Shown: in pieces, positions 18,322 through 26,449 of the stretch
Numbering within the stretch: position 1 is the first letter of the stretch
How the letters are laid out: each line of letters starts with the position of its first letter
NCBI GenBank assembly: GCA_021204045.1
Contig: JAJQAA010000014.1
Location: forward strand, 1 to 64,000
Reading direction: 5' to 3'
Source of the DNA: Clostridiales bacterium
GTDB lineage: Bacteria > Bacillota > Clostridia > Lachnospirales > Lachnospiraceae
DNA: 64,000 nucleotides
Program-made: the position numbers and the translations under genes
The notes under the pieces: model-generated
What the model saw: the letters and a program-made list of their open reading frames with translations, nothing else
The model's database searches: none
Told to the model about the DNA's origin: nothing

Positions 18322-20201
18322 TGGAGAGACCGGGCGAATCGCTGAAAAATCAACAGAAGGACATTTCGGAACAGCGGTGGTTCCACAGACAGGCGGTATG
18401 GAGGACGGAACTGCTGACGTTTTTTGCGCTGGCCGCGTTTGCGTTTTTTGTGAACCGGGATATGAAGATGGAATGCCTGTACATGGACGACCTCTACCAG
18501 TGGTACAGCTTCAACAGCGAGGGATTTTTGCAGGCAATTTTCACATTCGGCGGTTCTCGCTGCCGTTTCCTGTACAATCTTGCGGCCTGGGTGGAGATGG
18601 CGGTATTCGGGACGCATATCAACTGGTATGTGCCGTTCAATATTCTGCTGAACACCGGGATTGCCTACACGATCTGCCGGATGTCGCGCAAATACAGCCG
18701 GTCGCCGTTTATGGGCTTTTTGTGCGGACTGATTTATCTCATGTCACGCATGGCTTACTACCAGATCGGGCAGGCGCTGGGGCTGATGGAGTCGATGGCG
18801 CTTTGGCTCGCGATTGTGATTCTGTACCTGCTTTTTGAATATCTCAATGAGGAGGACGGCAATGGAGCGCGTCGGATCCTGGCCGCGTCAGCGCTGTATT
18901 TTGCGATCTGTTTTGTGCATGAACGCTACATGGTGCTGTTGCCGCTTATCCTGATTGTGCTGCTGTTTAAACGCTGCAAAAGCGGGAAGCTCTGGGCGGC
19001 TCCGGTTGTAAGTTTTGGTTTTGTGCAGTTGATCCGGTTCCTGGTGATCGGTACGATTCTCCCGGCGGGAACCGGCGGTACCGACGTGGCCGATACCATA
19101 TCGGTCGGCGGTGTGTTCGGGTTCGCGTTGGAGCAGATCGCGTACCTGTTTGGCGTTAACATTGGTCCGGAATATTTAAACGGACAGAACATCTCCGAAT
19201 CACCAGTGTGGATCATTGTGCTGATTGCGGTGGCTGACCTGATGCTGGCGGCGCTGGTTGTAGCTTTCCTGACCTGCCTGATCCGTGATAAGGAAAAACG
19301 GGTGCGGCGTATCCAGACGGCAGCGCTGTTTGTGTTGTTTATCGGTGCCTGTGTTGTCTGCACGAGCGTGACGATCCGCGTGGAGATGCGTTGGGTTTAT
19401 GTATCCTACGCGGTCTGTCTGCTGTTTGTCTCGTGGATGTACGGCGTGCTCACGGAAGGAAGCACGGAGCATGGAAGCTGGGTGAATGCGGCGCCGTTTC
19501 TGAGCATCTTTGTGGCTTATGTGGTGCTGATGCTGCCGGTGGAAAATTATTACCGCGGCATGTATCCGAATCTGTATTACTGGGCCGACCAGGAGCGCTA
19601 CAATTCGCTGGCGGAGGAGACCTTCGGCAATTACGGCGTGGGGATTTTCGGCAAGACTATTTTTGTCGTCGGCGATCAGTTTGAGATGGAGACATTCACC
19701 GAGGAAAACTTTTTTAAGGTGTTTGACCGTCTGAAGCGGGAGAACAGCACGCGGATCGTGCATATTGACGACGTGCGCGAAATCGGCCTGATCAATACCG
19801 AGCAGATGCTGGTGATCCAGGAGGATCCGGAGCACAACCGTTTCCAGGACGTGACGCATGTGGTGAAAATCTTCAAATGCCGTCCGCTTACCGGATTTTA
19901 TGACGACGGCTGGCTGGATGAAAAATCATCCGTCCAGGTTATGGCTGGTGAGAGCGGCATTATCCACCTGGTATTCACCTATCCGCGCGATCTGACGGAC
20001 GATATGTGGCTCACGATATCGGTCGACGGCGCTGCGGTCGAATACATGCAGTTTACGGAGAATGTGATGAACGCGGAGGTTGAGGTCGACCCGTATGAAG
20101 TGGTCACCCTGGGCTTCGAGACGAATTTTTATGTGCCGAACGCGCTGGAGAAGCGCGGCGAGACGAACCTGGCGGTCCTGCTGTCGATGCAGGCGGACTA
20201 G
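18321..20201 (+). CDS. Large polytopic membrane protein, possible glucosyltransferase-like GT-C
   Basis: A 626-residue protein. A hydrophilic N-terminus of about 35 residues is followed by roughly ten hydrophobic helices up to about residue 430, then a soluble domain of about 190 residues. The first extracytoplasmic loop contains MECLYMDDLYQWYSF; an acidic pair in this place is typical of GT-C transferases that use lipid-linked sugars. The start at 18321 follows AGGAGG and shares a base with the previous stop (TGATG); an earlier start at 18228 only reads through the GT2 gene. I do not recognise a named family with confidence. It could be the transferase that uses the lipid-linked sugar made by the GtrB-like enzyme at 25514. 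Confidence 0.6.
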   Translation: MERPGESLKNQQKDISEQRWFHRQAVWRTELLTFFALAAFAFFVNRDMKMECLYMDDLYQWYSFNSEGFLQAIFTFGGSRCRFLYNLAAWVEMAVFGTHINWYVPFNILLNTGIAYTICRMSRKYSRSPFMGFLCGLIYLMSRMAYYQIGQALGLMESMALWLAIVILYLLFEYLNEEDGNGARRILAASALYFAICFVHERYMVLLPLILIVLLFKRCKSGKLWAAPVVSFGFVQLIRFLVIGTILPAGTGGTDVADTISVGGVFGFALEQIAYLFGVNIGPEYLNGQNISESPVWIIVLIAVADLMLAALVVAFLTCLIRDKEKRVRRIQTAALFVLFIGACVVCTSVTIRVEMRWVYVSYAVCLLFVSWMYGVLTEGSTEHGSWVNAAPFLSIFVAYVVLMLPVENYYRGMYPNLYYWADQERYNSLAEETFGNYGVGIFGKTIFVVGDQFEMETFTEENFFKVFDRLKRENSTRIVHIDDVREIGLINTEQMLVIQEDPEHNRFQDVTHVVKIFKCRPLTGFYDDGWLDEKSSVQVMAGESGIIHLVFTYPRDLTDDMWLTISVDGAAVEYMQFTENVMNAEVEVDPYEVVTLGFETNFYVPNALEKRGETNLAVLLSMQAD

Positions 20202-20222
20202 AAATTACGGAGGAAAACGGAG

Positions 20223-20996
20223 ATGAAGGTAGTCATTCTGGCGGGAGGTCTCGGCACGCGGATCAGCGAGGAGAGCCATCTGAAGCCGAAGCCGATGATC
20301 GAGATCGGCGAGAAACCGATTTTGTGGCATATCATGAAGGGCTATTCGCAGTATGGCTACAATGATTTCGTGATCTGTCTTGGATACAAGCAGTATGTGG
20401 TGAAGGAGTTTTTTGCGGACTATTATCTGCATATGTCCGATGTAACCTTTGACCTGGCCAGCAACCAGATGGAAGTGCACAGCAATCACAGCGAACCCTG
20501 GCGGGTGACGCTGGTGGACACCGGTCTGCGGACGATGACCGGCGGACGCGTGAAGCGGATACAGCCCTATATCGGTGACGAACCATTTATGTTAACTTAC
20601 GGCGATGCGGTCTGTACGGTAAATTTACGTGAGCTGGAGCGCTTCCATCGCAGTCATGGCCGGATCGCGACAATCACGACGGTCAACATCGGCCAGCAGA
20701 AAGGCGTGCTCGATATCGATGAGGATCATGTAATCCGCTCATTCCGTGAGAAATCGGACCGGGACGGCACGATGATTAACGGTGGATTTATGGTGATGAA
20801 CCCGGAAATATTTGATTATCTGGCGGGCGATGAGACGGTGTTTGAGCAGGAGCCGATGCAGCGGCTGGCGACGGAGGGACAGCTGATGTCCTTCAATCAC
20901 GACGGGTTCTGGCAGTGTATGGACACGCAGCGGGAGAAGCAGAAGCTGGAGGCGTTGTGGCAGAGCGGTCAGGCGCCGTGGAAGACCTGGGAGTGA
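20223..20996 (+). CDS. rfbF: Glucose-1-phosphate cytidylyltransferase
   Basis: Makes CDP-glucose from CTP and glucose 1-phosphate. The 257-residue protein starts MKVVILAGGLGTRISEES with KPKPM and has the family blocks GYKQYVVKEFF, TYGDAVC and REKSDRDGTMINGGFMV. GGAGG lies before the ATG at 20223. It is first of the rfbF-rfbG-rfbH set for CDP-3,6-dideoxyhexoses. The rfbG start follows within a few bases of its stop. Confidence 0.95.
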   Translation: MKVVILAGGLGTRISEESHLKPKPMIEIGEKPILWHIMKGYSQYGYNDFVICLGYKQYVVKEFFADYYLHMSDVTFDLASNQMEVHSNHSEPWRVTLVDTGLRTMTGGRVKRIQPYIGDEPFMLTYGDAVCTVNLRELERFHRSHGRIATITTVNIGQQKGVLDIDEDHVIRSFREKSDRDGTMINGGFMVMNPEIFDYLAGDETVFEQEPMQRLATEGQLMSFNHDGFWQCMDTQREKQKLEALWQSGQAPWKTWE

Positions 20997-21001
20997 GAAT
21001 G

Positions 21002-22057
21002 ATGTATAATCTGGAAAGCTGCAAGGAATTTTATCAGGGAAAGCGTGTGCTTGTGACTGGGCATACGGGCTTTAAGGGCGCGTGGCTTTGCCGTATATTG
21101 AAGCTGGCCGGGGCGGAGGTGACCGGCTACGCGCTTCAGCCGCCGACCGATCCGTCGCTGTTTGCGGCGGCAGGGCTGGAGGATGCGATGCATTCGGTGA
21201 TCGGAGACATCCGCGATCTTGCCCATTTGCGCCAGGTATTCGCGGAAGCGCGTCCGGAGATCGTCATTCATCTGGCGGCGCAGCCGATTGTGCGCACGTC
21301 CTATATCAATCCGGTTGAGACTTATGAGACGAACGTAATGGGCACGGTAAATGTGCTGGAATGCGCGCGCCAGACGGACAGCGTGCGCTCCCTTTTGAAT
21401 GTGACAACGGATAAGGTGTATGAGAACCGGGAGTGGGAGTACGGCTACCGGGAGAATGACCCGCTTGACGGTTATGATCCTTATTCCAACAGCAAGTCCT
21501 GTTCAGAGCTGGTGACGCACAGTTACCGGAAATCCTTTTTTTCGGACGGGCGATGTGCGGTTTCCACAGCCCGCGCGGGCAATGTGATCGGCGGCGGCGA
21601 CTTCGCGGCCGACCGGATTGTTCCGGACTGCGTGCGCGCGGTGGCGGCCGGCCGGGAGATTGTGGTGCGCAGACCGTATTCGACGAGACCGTTCCAGCAT
21701 GTGCTGGAGCCGTTGTTTGCGTATCTGATGATCGCGCAGCGGCAGTATGAGGACAGAAGCTATGAAGGATATTATAATGTGGGCCCGGATGACTGCGACT
21801 GCGTGACCACGGGGGAGCTGGTGACGCTGTTCTGTAAGCTGTGGGGCGATGGAGTCTGCTGGGTGAACCGCGATGACGGCGGCCCGCATGAGGCGAATTT
21901 TCTTAAGCTGGACTGCTCGAAGCTCAAGAGTATGTTTGGCTGGCGGCCGCGCTGGCATATTGGCGAAGCGATGGCGGAGACGGTGGAATGGACGAAGGCC
22001 TATCTTGGCGGGGAAGATGTGTTGGCTGTTATGGATGGCCAGATGCGGCGGTATTGA
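21002..22057 (+). CDS. rfbG: CDP-glucose 4,6-dehydratase
   Basis: Short-chain dehydrogenase/epimerase that converts CDP-glucose to CDP-4-keto-6-deoxyglucose. The NAD motif is VLVTGHTGFKGAWL near the N-terminus; AAQPIVRTSY and the catalytic YSNSK (Tyr-x3-Lys) are present, as is GGGDFAADRIVPD. It is about 351 residues. Two adjacent ATGs (20999, 21002) follow GGGAGTGAG; 21002 has the better spacing. The longer frame from 20915 runs through rfbF and is discounted. Confidence 0.95.
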   Translation: MYNLESCKEFYQGKRVLVTGHTGFKGAWLCRILKLAGAEVTGYALQPPTDPSLFAAAGLEDAMHSVIGDIRDLAHLRQVFAEARPEIVIHLAAQPIVRTSYINPVETYETNVMGTVNVLECARQTDSVRSLLNVTTDKVYENREWEYGYRENDPLDGYDPYSNSKSCSELVTHSYRKSFFSDGRCAVSTARAGNVIGGGDFAADRIVPDCVRAVAAGREIVVRRPYSTRPFQHVLEPLFAYLMIAQRQYEDRSYEGYYNVGPDDCDCVTTGELVTLFCKLWGDGVCWVNRDDGGPHEANFLKLDCSKLKSMFGWRPRWHIGEAMAETVEWTKAYLGGEDVLAVMDGQMRRY

Positions 22058-22073
22058 AGGAGAATCAGAGTAG

Positions 22074-23453
22074 ATGGAAGAACGGGTACAGGAACAGATG
22101 GAAAAACAGGCTCAGGTGCAGACACAGGAACAGGCCAGACAGGAAATTCTTGACCGGGTTGCGGATTACTGCCGCCGGTTTCATATGGAAAAGAAGGCGT
22201 ATGAGACGGGCGATCGGATTCCCTACGCCTCGCGCGTATACGATGAGCACGAGATGGTCAATCTTGTGGACAGCGCCCTGGAATTCTGGCTGACTTCGGG
22301 AAGATACACGGAGGCGTTTGAGCGGAAGCTGGCGGAATATCTCGGCGTGCGTTTCTGTGCGCTGGTCAATTCGGGATCTTCGGCAAACCTGGTCGCGTTT
22401 ATGACGCTGACCTCGCCGCTGCTTGGCAAGCGCCAGATCCGCCGCGGCGATGAGGTGATCACGGTGGCGGCGGGATTTCCGACGACGGTGACACCCATAA
22501 TTCAGTACGGCGCGGTGCCGGTTTTTGTGGATGTGACGATCCCTCAGTACAATATCGATGTGACACAGCTGGAAGCGGCGCTTTCGGAGCGCACGAAGGC
22601 GGTGATGATCGCGCACACGCTTGGCAATCCGTTTGACCTGGCCGCGGTAAAGACCTTCTGTGATAAGCATAATCTCTGGCTGATCGAGGATAACTGTGAC
22701 GCGCTGGGCAGCCGCTATACGATTGACGGTGAGGAAAAGCTGACCGGCAGCGTCGGTGATATCGGCACTTCGAGTTTTTACCCGCCGCACCATATGACGA
22801 TGGGCGAGGGCGGCGCTGTTTATACGGATAATCCTTTGCTCAATAAGATTATCCGTTCGTTCCGGGACTGGGGGCGTGACTGCGCCTGCCCGTCCGGACA
22901 TGACAATCTCTGCGGACACCGCTTCGACGGTCAGTACGGCGAGCTGCCCCGGGGGTACGACCACAAATATGTATATTCTCATTTTGGATACAATCTGAAG
23001 GCAACCGATTTGCAGGCCGCGATCGGCTGTGCCCAGCTGGAAAAATTTCCCGGCTTTGTGAGCCGCCGCCGTGAAAATTTCGCGCGTCTGTATGAGGCGC
23101 TTATTGATACGCAGAATCAGCTGATCCTTCCGGAAGCGGAACCACACGCGACGCCGAGCTGGTTCGGCTTTCTGATCACTTGCCGGGAAGGCGTGGATCG
23201 CAATGCACTTGTACGTTATCTGGAGGGGAAGGGCATCCAGACGCGTATGCTGTTTGCCGGAAATCTGACCCGGCATCCCTGCTTTGACCAGCTGCGCGCG
23301 GCGGGCGAGGGCTACCGGATCATCGGTGATTTGCCGGTGACGGACCGCATCATGCGGGATACGTTCTGGATCGGCGTTTATCCGGGCATGACGGATGAGA
23401 TGCTGGACGATATGGCGGCGGCGATTCATGAAGGGCTACGGAGTATGAAGTGA
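22074..23453 (+). CDS. rfbH: CDP-4-keto-6-deoxyglucose 3-dehydrase (E1, RfbH)
   Basis: PMP-dependent, iron-sulfur dehydrase that removes the 3-hydroxyl of CDP-4-keto-6-deoxyglucose, the committing step to 3,6-dideoxyhexoses. In the 459-residue protein the aminotransferase Schiff-base lysine is replaced by His in the block PPHHMTMGEGG, the hallmark of E1. The [2Fe-2S] cysteines fit the CxCx7C motif (DCACPSGHDNLC) with the fourth Cys about 61 residues upstream in DNCDALG. The ATG at 22074 follows AAGGAG. The usual electron donor (E3, RfbI/AscD type) and the final reductase or epimerase are not in the locus, so the end product (abequose, paratose, tyvelose or ascarylose type) cannot be called. 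Confidence 0.95.
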   Translation: MEERVQEQMEKQAQVQTQEQARQEILDRVADYCRRFHMEKKAYETGDRIPYASRVYDEHEMVNLVDSALEFWLTSGRYTEAFERKLAEYLGVRFCALVNSGSSANLVAFMTLTSPLLGKRQIRRGDEVITVAAGFPTTVTPIIQYGAVPVFVDVTIPQYNIDVTQLEAALSERTKAVMIAHTLGNPFDLAAVKTFCDKHNLWLIEDNCDALGSRYTIDGEEKLTGSVGDIGTSSFYPPHHMTMGEGGAVYTDNPLLNKIIRSFRDWGRDCACPSGHDNLCGHRFDGQYGELPRGYDHKYVYSHFGYNLKATDLQAAIGCAQLEKFPGFVSRRRENFARLYEALIDTQNQLILPEAEPHATPSWFGFLITCREGVDRNALVRYLEGKGIQTRMLFAGNLTRHPCFDQLRAAGEGYRIIGDLPVTDRIMRDTFWIGVYPGMTDEMLDDMAAAIHEGLRSMK

Positions 23454-23548
23454 TCATGATGTTGGGGTCAAAGGTCGATGGTGCTGCGGATTGCTTTGTA
23501 ATGTTTGACTCCGGTATCGCCAGGTGAAGGATCAGGAGCGGGGGAAAC

Positions 23549-24394
23549 ATGGAATCAGAGGAATGTTATGATCTGACGCGGGTGCATGAGGTCAATCTGA
23601 AAATTTTAAAGGAAATTGATCGCATCTGCCGCAAATACAATATTAAATATATGCTCGACGCCGGTACGCTTCTGGGCGCGGTGCGTCATCAGGGTTTTAT
23701 TCCCTGGGATGACGACGCGGATATCGCTTTCACGCGGAGCAATTATGAGGCGTTTATGAAAATAGTGCGGCGCGAGCTCCCGGAGACGATGGAACTGATC
23801 TGTCCGGATGAATTTCAGGGAGGGCGCGCGTTTTTTGATTTCACGGCGCGCATTATTTATAAAAACAGCCGTACGCACGAGGATGACGAGGAGATGCGTT
23901 ATTATGAGGGGAAACTGAACCATCTCTGGGTCGACCTGTTCACAATCGACGTGCTCCCGCGCGGGAAAGCGGCGGCCACATGCACGCTTTTGCTGCACAA
24001 GATCATCTATGGGATGGCGATGGGACACCGCAGGAAACTGGATTTCGGCAAATACAGCATCTTTTATAAGCTGGCGGTTGGCCTGCTGGCGGGGGGTGGC
24101 CGTGTTGTGCCGATGAACCTATTGTTTGCGCTGCAGCGCGTTGTGGCGAAAAAGGATGCGCGTTGTAAAAGCGATCGCCGTTATTACAGCAATTACCAGC
24201 CGGATTATCTCTATGTCACGCTGCAGAAGGACTGGTGCGAAAATATTGTCGATTTGCCCTTTGAGGATACCAGACTGATGGCTTCGTCACACTGGGATGA
24301 AGTGCTGACCTGGATTTACGGCGATTACCGCAAGCTGCCGCCAAAAGAGCAGCGCGTGCCGTCGCATTCGACGATCGAGATTGAGGTGTGGTGA
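23549..24394 (+). CDS. LicD-family phosphotransferase
   Basis: A 281-residue LicD-type nucleotidyltransferase-fold enzyme. Members transfer phosphocholine or another phospho-substituent from a CDP-alcohol to a surface glycan. The diagnostic block is DAGTLLGAVRHQGFIPWDDD at about residues 38-57, with IPWDDDADIAF as the metal-binding acidic motif. The start at 23549 follows GGAGCGGGGGAAAC. It lies 95 bases after rfbH, the first real gap in the locus. No licA, licB or licC choline genes are present nearby, so the donor is unknown; a choline-type transporter lies 9 kb downstream. Confidence 0.9.
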   Translation: MESEECYDLTRVHEVNLKILKEIDRICRKYNIKYMLDAGTLLGAVRHQGFIPWDDDADIAFTRSNYEAFMKIVRRELPETMELICPDEFQGGRAFFDFTARIIYKNSRTHEDDEEMRYYEGKLNHLWVDLFTIDVLPRGKAAATCTLLLHKIIYGMAMGHRRKLDFGKYSIFYKLAVGLLAGGGRVVPMNLLFALQRVVAKKDARCKSDRRYYSNYQPDYLYVTLQKDWCENIVDLPFEDTRLMASSHWDEVLTWIYGDYRKLPPKEQRVPSHSTIEIEVW

Positions 24395-24467
24395 GGACAC
24401 CTGTAACGTTGCTGGTATTGATTTGGCGGGCGAATTGTAACGCAAGTTTGCGAGGGGGAAAATTAAT

Positions 24468-25442
24468 TTGAGCAGGCAGGAGAATGATTATAGTCCGCCC
24501 TTTACAATGACAGAGGAAATCACCAATCTGGTGATTGAGATTGCTGAATTGGCAGGAAGAATTTCTCTTTCCAATGATTTGTCTAAAAATCTTACGCTTC
24601 GAAGAGAAAACCGGATTCGTTCCATTCACTCTTCACTTGCCATTGAGCAGAACAGATTGTCGATGGAGCAGGTTAGCGATATCATTGAGGGAAAACGGGT
24701 GTTAGGACCGCCGCAGGATATTCGAGAGGTGAAGAACGCTTATGAAGCTTATGAAATGCTGGCACAGCTGGATCCGTATTTTGTGAGGGATTTGCTGAAA
24801 GCTCACAGGATAATGATGAGCGATCTGGTTTCAGAAGCGGGAGGATTTCGCAGTAAAGGTGTTGGCGTTTATGCCGGAGAACAGTTAATTCACATGGGAA
24901 CACCACCACAGTATGTGCCGGATTTAATCAAGGATCTGTTCGGATGGTTGAAGAGATCCCGTTTGCATCCGTTAGTCAAATCCTGTATTTTCCATTATGA
25001 ATTTGAGTTTATTCATCCTTTTGCGGATGGCAATGGACGGATGGGAAGACTGTGGCATACGCTGATTTTATCGAAATGGAAGGAATTTTTTCTCTGGATG
25101 CCGATTGAAACCGTGATCCACGAGCGGCAGGGGGATTATTATCAGAGTTTGAATGCTTCTAACACGGATGGCGAATCTACGATTTTTGTGGCATTTATGC
25201 TGGAAATTATCTGTGATTCCTTAAAGAATTTTGCTACAGTGGACAGCAATGCTGTGGAAAAATCGGTAGCGGAAAAGATTTTGAATTTATTGCGAAAGAA
25301 TGGAAAACATTCTGCTAAGACGCTTGCTGAAGAGATTGGGGTTTCCGAACGGCAGGTACAGCGAATCCTTAGATCATTAAAGAATTCCGGCGCAGTTGAA
25401 CGAATGGGAACAAACCGTAATGGCATATGGATTGTGAAATAA
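24468..25442 (+). CDS. Fic-domain protein with C-terminal winged helix
   Basis: A 324-residue Fic protein, a predicted AMP-transferase acting on a protein hydroxyl. The active-site loop is HPFADGNGRMGR near residue 183. Upstream, SSLAIEQN at about 50-57 fits the N-terminal inhibitory helix (S/TxxxE), placing it among the self-inhibited class with fused N-terminal helix. The C-terminal 60 residues form a helix-turn-helix (KTLAEEIGVSERQVQRILRSL). It starts with TTG at 24468 behind GAGGGGG. Base composition is clearly more AT-rich than its neighbours and it interrupts the glycan genes, suggesting later insertion. A 12-bp tandem repeat begins at its stop codon. Confidence 0.93.
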   Translation: MSRQENDYSPPFTMTEEITNLVIEIAELAGRISLSNDLSKNLTLRRENRIRSIHSSLAIEQNRLSMEQVSDIIEGKRVLGPPQDIREVKNAYEAYEMLAQLDPYFVRDLLKAHRIMMSDLVSEAGGFRSKGVGVYAGEQLIHMGTPPQYVPDLIKDLFGWLKRSRLHPLVKSCIFHYEFEFIHPFADGNGRMGRLWHTLILSKWKEFFLWMPIETVIHERQGDYYQSLNASNTDGESTIFVAFMLEIICDSLKNFATVDSNAVEKSVAEKILNLLRKNGKHSAKTLAEEIGVSERQVQRILRSLKNSGAVERMGTNRNGIWIVK

Positions 25443-25450
25443 TGTCATAG

Positions 25451-25486
25451 TAAATGTCGTAATAAATGTCGTAATAAATGTCGTAA
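25451..25486 (+). repeat. 12-bp tandem repeat at the end of fic
   Basis: Three perfect copies of TAAATGTCGTAA, preceded by one degenerate copy (25439-25450), begin at the fic stop codon. Read on in the fic frame beyond the stop they give C-R-N-K repeats; in another frame V-V-I-N repeats. The array ends before the next gene's ribosome site. Confidence 0.9.
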
Positions 25487-25513
25487 TAAACCAGGGCTAT
25501 GGGAGAACGTATC

Positions 25514-26437
25514 ATGAGCAAAAAGCTGTCGGTGGTGGTGTCCGTCTACAATGAGGAGGCGGCTCTGCCGCTGTTTTACCAGACGACGAAACCAATTCTG
25601 GAGGCGCTGCCCTGGGACTGGGAGATTCTGTTTGTCAACGACGGCAGTGTGGATGGAAGCCTTACCTGTCTGCGGGAGTTTGCCGCAAGAGAGAGTCGTG
25701 TCAAGCTGGTCAGTTTTTCCCGAAATTTCGGTCACGAGGCGGCGATGTTGGCCGGGATCGACCATGCCTCGGGGGATGGCATTGTCTGCATGGACGCGGA
25801 TCTGCAGCATCCGCCGGAGTGCTTGCCGGAAATCGTTGCGAAGCTCGAAGAGGGCTGTGGCGTTATCAGCATGGTGCGCACGCGCAACGCTTCCGCCGGC
25901 CTGTTGAAAAATATTACTTCGGCGGGCTTTTACTGGGTGATCAATAGGCTGGCTGAGATTCATCTCGAGCCGAACGCTTCTGATTTTTTTGCGCTTTCGC
26001 GTCAGGCGGCGGACGTGCTGCGCATGCATTACCGTGAAAAGGTACGTTTCCTGCGCGGCTATGTGCAGAATATTGGATTCCACCGTGTGACCATTGAATA
26101 TGAGGCGCGCGACCGCGTGGCCGGGGAGAGCAAATACAGCCTGCGCAAGCTGTTTGCTTTTTCGATGAATGCGATTCTGTGTTTTTCCAATCTCCCTTTG
26201 CGCCTGGGGATTTTTGCCGGTATTTTTGCGGCGCTCTGCGGCGTTGCGGTGATGATTTACACGCTCTGTACGCGTGGCGGCGCGCCGAGCGGTTACGCGA
26301 CGATTGTGATTGTCAACTGCTTTATGTTTGCGATGTTGTTTGTGATTGTTGGCATTATCGGGGAATATATCGCGATCCTGTTTTCGGAGCTGAAGGACCG
26401 GCCATTATACATTGTGGAGGAGAAGGAGAATCTGTAG
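25514..26437 (+). CDS. GtrB/DPM1-like GT2 polyprenyl-phosphate glycosyltransferase
   Basis: A 307-residue GT2 enzyme. The GT-A core is intact: SVVVSVYNEEAALP, LFVNDGSVDGS, RNFGHEAAMLAG and the DxD in MDADLQHPPE. It is followed by two membrane helices near residues 220-245 and 265-290, the layout of GtrB and CsbB, which load a sugar onto undecaprenyl phosphate. The start at 25514 is favoured by GGGAG eight to nine bases upstream; an in-frame ATG at 25499 has no ribosome site. It likely feeds a GT-C enzyme, possibly the one at 18321. It is the last glycan gene before the sensor kinase. Confidence 0.88.
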   Translation: MSKKLSVVVSVYNEEAALPLFYQTTKPILEALPWDWEILFVNDGSVDGSLTCLREFAARESRVKLVSFSRNFGHEAAMLAGIDHASGDGIVCMDADLQHPPECLPEIVAKLEEGCGVISMVRTRNASAGLLKNITSAGFYWVINRLAEIHLEPNASDFFALSRQAADVLRMHYREKVRFLRGYVQNIGFHRVTIEYEARDRVAGESKYSLRKLFAFSMNAILCFSNLPLRLGIFAGIFAALCGVAVMIYTLCTRGGAPSGYATIVIVNCFMFAMLFVIVGIIGEYIAILFSELKDRPLYIVEEKENL

Positions 26438-26449
26438 GGGGAACGTTGG

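Noticed and set aside
22065-23429. 454-residue frame on the minus strand
   Set aside because: Antisense to the clearly identified rfbH; His/Arg-rich composition typical of a shadow frame.
25439-25486. CRISPR-like array at the end of fic
   Set aside because: Units of 12 bp are adjacent with no spacers, so it is a plain tandem repeat.
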